Notes under the pieces: model-generated
What the model saw: only the letters and a program-made list of their open reading frames with translations
Told to the model about the DNA's origin: nothing
Databases searched by the model: none
From: Marinithermus hydrothermalis DSM 14884
Lineage (GTDB): Bacteria; Deinococcota; Deinococci; Deinococcales; Marinithermaceae
DNA: 64,000 bases
Assembly (NCBI RefSeq): GCF_000195335.1
Contig: NC_015387.1
Coordinates: 1,976,001-2,040,000 of the forward strand
Direction: 5' to 3'
Shown here: positions 58,875-64,000 of the stretch, one piece after another
Position numbering within the stretch: the stretch's first letter is position 1
How the letters are laid out: the number at the start of each line of letters is the position of its first letter
Position numbers and translations under genes: made by a program

Positions 58875-59275
58875 CCCCGTCCCGCCAGCGGCACGAGCCA
58901 CAGCTCGCGGGTGCGCGGCCCGTCGAACTCCGCGAGGAAAACCTGCTGCCAGCGCCCCAGCGCGAGCCGTCCTCCTACGACCGGCAGGAGTTGCGCGTTC
59001 CCGGTGAAGAGGGTCTTGAGGTGCGCGTCGGTGTTGCCTTCGGCGTGCCGGTCCGCGGGGTGGTGCTGGGGCACGAGCTCCTTAAGGCGCCGGAGTAGGT
59101 CCCGCGCTACGTCCGGGTCCGCCCCCTCCTGCACCACCACCCCGGCCGTGGTGTGGGGCGCGTACACCAAAAGCGCCCCCTCCCGAAGCCCCAGCTCGGC
59201 CAGGGCCGCCTCGAGGTCGCGCGTGACGTTGACCAGTGCTTCGCGGGCGGGCGTGCGCACCTGGATGCGTCTCAT
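58862..59275 (-). CDS. YjbQ/UPF0047 family protein
   Basis: 137 residues. Family marks: LLVYAPHTTAGVVVQEGAD, HHPADRHAEGNTDAHLKTLF and LALGRWQQVFLAEFDGPRTREL. YjbQ proteins have been linked to a secondary thiamine-phosphate synthase activity, and are trimers with a His/metal site. Preceded by GGAGGT. It overlaps the upstream methyltransferase gene by four bases. Confidence 0.92.
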   Translation of the reverse strand: MRRIQVRTPAREALVNVTRDLEAALAELGLREGALLVYAPHTTAGVVVQEGADPDVARDLLRRLKELVPQHHPADRHAEGNTDAHLKTLFTGNAQLLPVVGGRLALGRWQQVFLAEFDGPRTRELWLVPLAGRGYSG

Positions 59276-60462
59276 ACCTCCAGGGTAGCCGCCTCAGCCA
59301 GGATCATCCAGGGCCGGTCCTGCACACGCGTGAAGAAGGCCGTGACCGGCCGCCCTCCGGGCGTGGTGCGAAGCCTCCGGCGGAACGCGTCCGGATCGAT
59401 GGGCGACCCCCGCTTCTTGAGCACCACCGCCCCTGCCTCGAGCTCGGCGAGCCAGCGGTTCAGCGTCTTGAGGTGGAAGGGGCCGTGCCGCAGCACGCGC
59501 CAGGCCCGGGCGAACGGCGTGGCGTGGCGCGCCTCCCCGGTGAGGTACGCGATCCGGGGATCGAGCTGGGCGAGGCCCAGCCGGGTCGCGAGGTGCTGCA
59601 CGAGCCCCGCGCGGATCACTGCAGCGTCCGGCTCGTACAGGTAGGCCCGGGGTTCCCCCACCGGCACGGCCTCCAGCGGATCCCGGCTCGTGAGCCGCGC
59701 CCCGACGGGCAGCACGGTCGCGACGCGTGATGCGCCCAGGCGCAGGTCCCCAAAGCGCAGCACGGCCTCCTTGCACTCCCCCCCCACGGAGATGAACTCC
59801 AGCTCCGCCCCCCGCGGCCGGGCCTCGTGCGGCACGCTCGGCGCGAGCTTCACCATCACGTGCCGCACGCGCTGCACAAGCTCGAGCACCGCCGCAAAAG
59901 GCGGGTTCATCGCCTCGAGCCCCCGCACGCGCCGCCCTTCTCGGCGCCGGGCAGGGTCCACGAAGGCCGCGTCCACCTCGAGGGATGCCTGGGTCCAGTC
60001 CGCCTCGAGGACCCGCACCCGCTCCGCCACCCCGCGCGCGGCGGCGTTCGCCCGGAGGAAGAGGGCGCGGAGCGGGTCCCGCTCCACCGCGATCACCTCT
60101 CGCACCACCTCGGCGAGGGCCAGGGTGTCCGCCCCGATGCCCGCCCCGAGGTCGGCCACGCGCGCGAACGGGGCGAAGCTGAGCGCGCGGTAGCGGGCCG
60201 CCTCGAGGCTGGAGGCCTGCTCGAGGGCCTCCGCCACGAAAAAAAGCCGTTCCGCGTCGGGGAACTTGCCTCGGGCCTTGCGCCTCAACCGGGCTTGTTC
60301 GAGGAGCAGGGCGGCTTGCTCGGCGGTGAAGCGGCGGCGGAGTTCGGTGATGCGGGGGAGGAGGGCCGCGTCGGAGAGGTCGGCCGTGGCGAGCCGGGCG
60401 AGGGCGGCATGGGCTTCGGGAGTGAAGAGGAACGCGGCGCGTTCAGGGGTGAGCCGGTCCAT
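59272..60462 (-). CDS. Class I SAM-dependent methyltransferase, THUMP-like domain protein
   Basis: 396 residues. An N-terminal helical region (about 1-95) is followed by a Rossmann methyltransferase core with motif I VADLGAGIGADTLALAE and FVDPARRREGRR, and a C-terminal THUMP-like domain (about 300-390) ending near VQDRPWMILAEA. The architecture is of a conserved bacterial family thought to modify RNA; target unknown. Transcribed with yjbQ. Confidence 0.8.
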   Translation of the reverse strand: MDRLTPERAAFLFTPEAHAALARLATADLSDAALLPRITELRRRFTAEQAALLLEQARLRRKARGKFPDAERLFFVAEALEQASSLEAARYRALSFAPFARVADLGAGIGADTLALAEVVREVIAVERDPLRALFLRANAAARGVAERVRVLEADWTQASLEVDAAFVDPARRREGRRVRGLEAMNPPFAAVLELVQRVRHVMVKLAPSVPHEARPRGAELEFISVGGECKEAVLRFGDLRLGASRVATVLPVGARLTSRDPLEAVPVGEPRAYLYEPDAAVIRAGLVQHLATRLGLAQLDPRIAYLTGEARHATPFARAWRVLRHGPFHLKTLNRWLAELEAGAVVLKKRGSPIDPDAFRRRLRTTPGGRPVTAFFTRVQDRPWMILAEAATLEV

Positions 60463-60482
60463 ATGCCCGCCCTATGGTAGCA

Positions 60483-61277
60483 CTAGGGCAGGCGGGTGGT
60501 GCGCAGCACGAAGCGCCAGCGGATCGGGAAGGGCGCGTCCAGGTCCTCGTAGGTCTCGAGCATCCAGCGTTCGAGCGCCTCGATCGAGGGGCGGAAGACC
60601 TCCTCGGGGACCTCCCAGGTGAAGGAGTACAGTTGCTCGGAGAGAATCTCCAGGCTCTGGCGGGGCGTGCGCTCCTCGGTCCACTCGGCGATCGTTTTGG
60701 TCTTGGGCTCGAGGCCGAGCTGCCGCAGGGCGCGTTCGACCTCGGCGAGGCGGCGGGTGTGTCGGCCGCGCACGAGGGTGTACCCCATCTCCGCGAGGAT
60801 CTCGCGCCACTTCTCCTGGATGCGCCAGTCCTCGTTGTCCTTGACGCACTCGTCCCACCCCTCGAACAAGAACCCTCCCGGCCGCAGGATGCGGATCACC
60901 TCGAGCAGCGCGCGCTGCCACTCGCGGATCTGGTGCCACACGTGCACGCTGATCACGGCGTGAAAACTGCCCTTTTCGAAGGGCAGTTCGCGCACGTCGG
61001 CCTCCACAAGGCGGACCTTTCGCGCCACGCCGGCGATCTTGTAGCGCATGACCTCGAGCATGGCCGGGGAGAGGTCCACGCCGGTGAAGCGGTAGCCGCG
61101 CGCGATGATGGGCACCGCGATCCGGCCGGTCCCCACCCCCACCTCGAGGAAGTGCGGGTCCCGGAAGATCTTCTCGACGGGCGCGGTGATCGCGGTCGCG
61201 ATCTTTCCGGACACCTCGGGGGGGTGGTAACGGGTCCGGTCGTACGCATAGGCCACGCGGCTAAAGTTCAGATCCAT
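60483..61277 (-). CDS. Class I SAM-dependent methyltransferase
   Basis: 264 residues from ATG 61275-61277. Motif I FLEVGVGTGRIAVPI, motif II VDLSPAMLEVM and motif post-I LVEADVRELPF fit a UbiE/MenG-type small-molecule methyltransferase. The C-terminal half (about 170-264) is helical with many Glu and Trp. Substrate unknown. The frame can be extended to 61298, but that crosses the -10 box. Confidence 0.87.
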   Translation of the reverse strand: MDLNFSRVAYAYDRTRYHPPEVSGKIATAITAPVEKIFRDPHFLEVGVGTGRIAVPIIARGYRFTGVDLSPAMLEVMRYKIAGVARKVRLVEADVRELPFEKGSFHAVISVHVWHQIREWQRALLEVIRILRPGGFLFEGWDECVKDNEDWRIQEKWREILAEMGYTLVRGRHTRRLAEVERALRQLGLEPKTKTIAEWTEERTPRQSLEILSEQLYSFTWEVPEEVFRPSIEALERWMLETYEDLDAPFPIRWRFVLRTTRLP

Positions 61278-61288
61278 GATCCAGGTGT

Positions 61289-61317
61289 ATAATATCAATT
61301 TTCTTGCATATGTCCAA
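61289..61317 (-). promoter_or_regulatory. Promoter of the methyltransferase gene
   Basis: On the minus strand, TTGGAC (61312-61317), 17-base spacer and TATTAT (61289-61294); the leader would be about five bases. AT-rich island in GC-rich DNA. Confidence 0.65.
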
Positions 61318-61324
61318 CAAACCG

Positions 61325-61352
61325 CCCCGGGGCGCGTGCATCCGCCCCGGGG
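61325..61352 (-). terminator. Terminator of the SPFH gene
   Basis: Ten-bp stem (CCCCGGGGCG with CGCCCCGGGG), eight-base loop, followed on the minus strand by GGTTTGTT. Confidence 0.6.
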
Positions 61353-61370
61353 TCCCGCCCTAGGTAAAGC

Positions 61371-62303
61371 CTAACGGTTCGGGGTTTGCAGCTGCCGCAG
61401 GTCCAACAGGAAGTTTCCGTCCGTGGGCAGCATGATCGTCTGGATGTTGGGCGCGAGCTTCTCCGCCACGGTGAGCTGGATAACCTCGGGGTACTTGCGG
61501 AGCGCCTCGCCGCGCAGCTCGAGGGCCCGGGCCTCCCCTTCGGCCTTGAGGATCGCGGCGTCGCGCTCCCCTTGCGCCTCGATCACGCGGCGCTGCGCCG
61601 CGATCTCCGCCTGGCGGCGGCGGTTCTCCTCGATCTGCACCTGCTGTTCCGCGGTCTGCTTCTCCTCGATGACCTGCGCGACGCGCTCGGGAATCCGGAT
61701 CTCGCGCAGGAGGAGCGAGACCAGCTCGAGGTCGTGCTCGGCGAGCGCCGCGCGCAGCGCCTCGGTCACGCTGCGCTCGAGCTCGGTGCGCTTGGTGCTG
61801 ATCAGGTCGGCGGCATTGAACTGGCCGACCGCGTCCCGCACCTTGCTGCGCACCTGGGGAATGATGAGGGTCTCCCGGTAGCGCGGTCCGATCTCCCGGT
61901 GGAGCTCGGGGGCTTTCGCCTTGAGGATGCGGTACTGTACGGTGACGTCCACGCCGATGTCCAACCCCTCCTGGCTGCGCGCCTGGATGGGGCCCAGCCC
62001 ACCACGGCTTGCAGTCTTCGAGAGGGTGATTTCCTGTAGGCGGGCATCGTAGAGGATGACCTCCTGAATAAAGGGCAACACAAAGTGCAGCCCTTCATCC
62101 AGCGGCTCGTCCTGGACACCGCTCAGCACGTTGAACACCACCCCCACGTTGCCCGCGGGGACCACCACGAAGCTCTGCGACACGAGCGCAACCAGGAGGC
62201 CGCCCAGGACCAGGGCCGACCCCACCGCCCGGCGGCCCGGCTGAGTGAGGAGGGCCAAGCCGCCGATCACGATTAGGAGCGCGAGGATTAAGAGCAGTTC
62301 CAT
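61371..62303 (-). CDS. SPFH/band 7 (prohibitin-like) membrane protein
   Basis: 310 residues. Two N-terminal hydrophobic segments (about 2-18 and 27-46), an SPFH domain (about 50-215, VVPAGNVGVVFN at its start), then a long Ala/Glu-rich coiled coil (about 205-270). SPFH proteins form large ring or cage oligomers at the membrane that organise proteases and lipids. No partner protease gene adjoins it. The ATG is seven bases after TAAAGT. Confidence 0.9.
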   Translation of the reverse strand: MELLLILALLIVIGGLALLTQPGRRAVGSALVLGGLLVALVSQSFVVVPAGNVGVVFNVLSGVQDEPLDEGLHFVLPFIQEVILYDARLQEITLSKTASRGGLGPIQARSQEGLDIGVDVTVQYRILKAKAPELHREIGPRYRETLIIPQVRSKVRDAVGQFNAADLISTKRTELERSVTEALRAALAEHDLELVSLLLREIRIPERVAQVIEEKQTAEQQVQIEENRRRQAEIAAQRRVIEAQGERDAAILKAEGEARALELRGEALRKYPEVIQLTVAEKLAPNIQTIMLPTDGNFLLDLRQLQTPNR

Positions 62304-62310
62304 ACTTCCT

Positions 62311-62316
62311 ACTTTA
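62311..62316 (-). promoter_or_regulatory. -10 box of the SPFH gene
   Basis: TAAAGT on the minus strand, seven bases before the ATG; CTGACC 17 bases further upstream (62334-62339) could be the -35 box. Confidence 0.5.
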
Positions 62317-62343
62317 CACGCGAACCCACCCCAGGTCAGCTGC

Positions 62344-63219
62344 CTAACGCCCTACCGTCGCCGCGCGCACCACCGCCTCCACTACGGCCTCCTGCACCAG
62401 CGCAGCGAGGAGGGGCAGGGGGGCCTGAGGCCCTCGCCCGGTCGCGAGGACGAAGGCCGCATCCCCGTCCCACGGGGTGTGCGAGGGGCGGATCACCCGG
62501 CCCAATACCCCCTGCGCCGCGTCCGCGAGCTGCCGGGCCTCGGCCTTGGCGATGGGGGCCTCCACCCCCACCGCGAGGAGCGTGGTGTGCCCAAACCCGA
62601 GCGCGGCCTCGAGGAAAGCCTCCCGCCGCCCGTGCCCGGCGAGCAGCCGGCCGTCCGGACTGTACACGTCCCCCACCGGGTTGACCACCGCGAGCGCCCC
62701 CACCCGCACGCCACGGTGCTCTACGAGGGCGCTCCCGAGCCCGGTAGGTACGGGGGCGATGTACTTCCCGGCGCTCGCGCCCGCCCCCGCCCCCACGGCC
62801 CCCTCCGCAACCGGCGCGTCGGTCGCGCGGGCCGCGGCCTGGTACCCGGCCTCGGCGTCCGGGCGGGCCTTGGGGTCCCCAAGCATCAGGTCATAGATGA
62901 CCGCCGCGGGCACGATCGGTACCGGCCCCGCCGGGGTGGGATGGCCGACGCCCTGCTCCTCCAGGAAGCGCACCACCCCATCGGCCGCGGCGAGGCCGAA
63001 GGCCGAACCTCCGGTCAAAAGCAGGGCGTGGATGCGCGCCACGCGTTTTTCCGGGGCGAGCAAGGCGGCCTCCCGCGTTCCGGGGGAAGGCCCCACGAAA
63101 GCGGCGGAGGCCACGCACCCCTCCGGAGGGCAGAGGATGACCGTGCACCCGGTCCGCCCCACGGGGTCCGTCCAGTGCCCGACCCGAAGCCCGCGAATCC
63201 CAGTGAGTGTACGGTTCAT
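62344..63219 (-). CDS. P1/S58 family peptidase (DmpA-like)
   Basis: 291 residues. Begins ITGIRGLRVGHWTD-like sequence (LTGIRGLRVGHWTDP) and has LLTGGSAFGLAAADGV and GAVGAGAGASAGKY, family marks. DmpA-type enzymes are Ntn-like aminopeptidases that cleave themselves before a Ser or Thr; the usual cleavage region here reads VALAVVNPVGD-like (ALAVVNPVGDVYSPDG). The nucleophile is not certain by eye. The start overlaps the DUF2227 stop (ATGA). Confidence 0.85.
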   Translation of the reverse strand: MNRTLTGIRGLRVGHWTDPVGRTGCTVILCPPEGCVASAAFVGPSPGTREAALLAPEKRVARIHALLLTGGSAFGLAAADGVVRFLEEQGVGHPTPAGPVPIVPAAVIYDLMLGDPKARPDAEAGYQAAARATDAPVAEGAVGAGAGASAGKYIAPVPTGLGSALVEHRGVRVGALAVVNPVGDVYSPDGRLLAGHGRREAFLEAALGFGHTTLLAVGVEAPIAKAEARQLADAAQGVLGRVIRPSHTPWDGDAAFVLATGRGPQAPLPLLAALVQEAVVEAVVRAATVGR

Positions 63220-63743
63220 CGGTACCTCCGGCGCCCCGACGCGCGCCGCTTAAAGGCGTGGTCCGGGGCGATGCCGTCCGCGATCAGGTGCATCCACTGG
63301 GAGACGTAGTACCCCACGAGCGCCCCCCAAAGCACCCCAGGGGAGAGGCGCTCGAGTTCAGCGTTGAGGCTCCAGCGCACCCCCAGGGCCTCCGCGGCTC
63401 CGCCGGCGACCCAGCCGAGGAGGTAGAGGAGGAGGACGAGGTAGGCGAGGCGGCTCAGGGGCCCCACGATCCAGGTGTGGGACCAACCACGGTGGCGGAA
63501 GAGCAGGCCGTACGGCACCCAGAGCCAGCCGAGCACCCCCCAGTAGCGCTTTGCCGTGACCCGCCGCTCGGCGAGGTCCAGGTCCGGCGTGATGAGGAAG
63601 GTGCCGACCAGGTAACCGCCCACAAACGCGAAGGCCCACTCGTCCGGTGGACCGTACCCTTGCGTGCGTCCGTAGAGGTACCCGGCGCTCAACAGCCCGA
63701 GCGCGGTGAGGTTGATGGCTTCATGCGTACGTCCGCTCGGCAC
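63216..63743 (-). CDS. DUF2227 membrane protein
   Basis: 175 residues from GTG 63741-63743, directly after the previous stop codon (TAGGTG). Conserved N-terminus PSGRTHEAIN, acidic DLDLAERR and a FRHRGWSHTW motif suggest a metal site at the membrane surface, with three to four hydrophobic helices. The family resembles membrane-bound metal-dependent hydrolases of the YdjM/DUF457 type. Function unknown. Confidence 0.82.
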   Translation of the reverse strand: MPSGRTHEAINLTALGLLSAGYLYGRTQGYGPPDEWAFAFVGGYLVGTFLITPDLDLAERRVTAKRYWGVLGWLWVPYGLLFRHRGWSHTWIVGPLSRLAYLVLLLYLLGWVAGGAAEALGVRWSLNAELERLSPGVLWGALVGYYVSQWMHLIADGIAPDHAFKRRASGRRRYR

Positions 63744-64000
63744 CTACGCATGATACACGGGAACCTTGAAGGTCTCACCCTCGCCTAGCACGTCCACCCT
63801 CAATCCCCGCACGCTCCGGCGGTAGATCTGGCTTTCCGCCGCATCGAGGACGGTAACTTGCCCGGCGATGACCCGAGCGTTCCCTTCGAAGTCCACCAGC
63901 ACCGCGCTTTGGGCTTCGATGCCGAGGCCCAAGAGGTCCGGGTTGCCCACGACGAGCTGGGTCAGCAGGCCGAACCGTCCGGCTTGCTCGAACTCCGGGA
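63744..64000 (-). CDS. Cyanophycinase-type S51 peptidase, C-terminus (partial)
   Basis: The last 85 residues of a gene running off the window. GRFGLLTQLVVGNPDLLGLG, then IEAQSAVLV and GQVTVLD, match the C-terminus of cyanophycinase and related S51 peptidases, which cut beta-aspartyl-arginine dipeptides from cyanophycin. The catalytic Ser lies beyond the edge. The gene abuts the DUF2227 gene and is probably in the same operon. Confidence 0.72.
   Translation of the reverse strand, partial: PEFEQAGRFGLLTQLVVGNPDLLGLGIEAQSAVLVDFEGNARVIAGQVTVLDAAESQIYRRSVRGLRVDVLGEGETFKVPVYHA

Overview
The window looks like chromosome of a thermophilic member of the Deinococcus-Thermus phylum, most likely Thermaceae of the Marinithermus/Oceanithermus type. 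The grounds are the very high GC with strong third-position G/C, gene content (CcmF/G/H respiration genes, ClpB, LeuRS, Rel), a CRISPR repeat of the Thermus type, and many genes that start 6-8 bases after a TANNNT -10 box, as in the leaderless mRNAs known from this phylum. The genus call is inference from gene families.

Layout. 1-1.3 kb: end of a cytochrome c oxidase operon (coxB, start of coxA) and a CDGSH iron-sulfur protein. 1.4-7.0 kb: a three-gene operon for energy-coupled inorganic carbon uptake (dabB, dabA, PII-like). 7.0-7.8 kb: poorly coding DNA. 7.8-11.8 kb: cytochrome c maturation genes ccmF, ccmG, ccmH and a CcmI-like/cytochrome c fusion. 12-16.4 kb: aldo/keto reductase, glycolate-oxidase-type flavoprotein, leucine-rich-repeat protein, an SDR and a small membrane protein. 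16.4-19.2 kb: leuS behind a leader peptide and attenuator. 19.2-21.5 kb: a small accessory island with a truncated IS481-type element, a broken gene and a secreted glycine-rich protein paired with a small membrane protein. 21.5-26 kb: cold-shock gene, a three-gene minus operon, and clpB. 26-30 kb: a ugp-type glycerol-phosphate ABC importer with a glycerophosphodiesterase.

30-39 kb: a nine-gene minus-strand cobalamin operon (btuF, btuC, btuD, unknown, cobB, cobC, cobQ-cobU fusion, cobT, cobS) behind a cobalamin riboswitch. It joins B12 uptake with a,c-diamide synthesis, amidation and nucleotide-loop assembly. 39.0-41.35 kb: an ISL3-like element with an 8-bp target duplication, itself interrupted by a second element. 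41.4-41.9 kb: a perfect DnaA-box palindrome, an orphan two-repeat CRISPR and tRNA-Leu(GAG). 42-48.2 kb: rel, a DUF92 protein, a CsoR-type copper sensor, a HAD hydrolase, a Nudix hydrolase and an M23 peptidase.

48.2-56.7 kb is the most distinctive region. Two secreted proteins resembling the copper chaperone Cox11 (CxC motif) and a lipoprotein cytochrome c run into a mercury-resistance cluster: merR, an HMA protein, merA, a small Cys-rich protein, a TlpA-like thioredoxin, a CcdA-like membrane protein, a second MerA-like flavoprotein, a WD40 protein and an organomercurial lyase. Two palindromes sharing ATATCCC half-sites flank the promoter. 56.7-64 kb: a pseudokinase-like PASTA protein, a half-length thioredoxin-reductase-like protein, a YjbQ protein, two methyltransferases, an SPFH protein, an S58 peptidase, a DUF2227 membrane protein and the end of a cyanophycinase-type gene.
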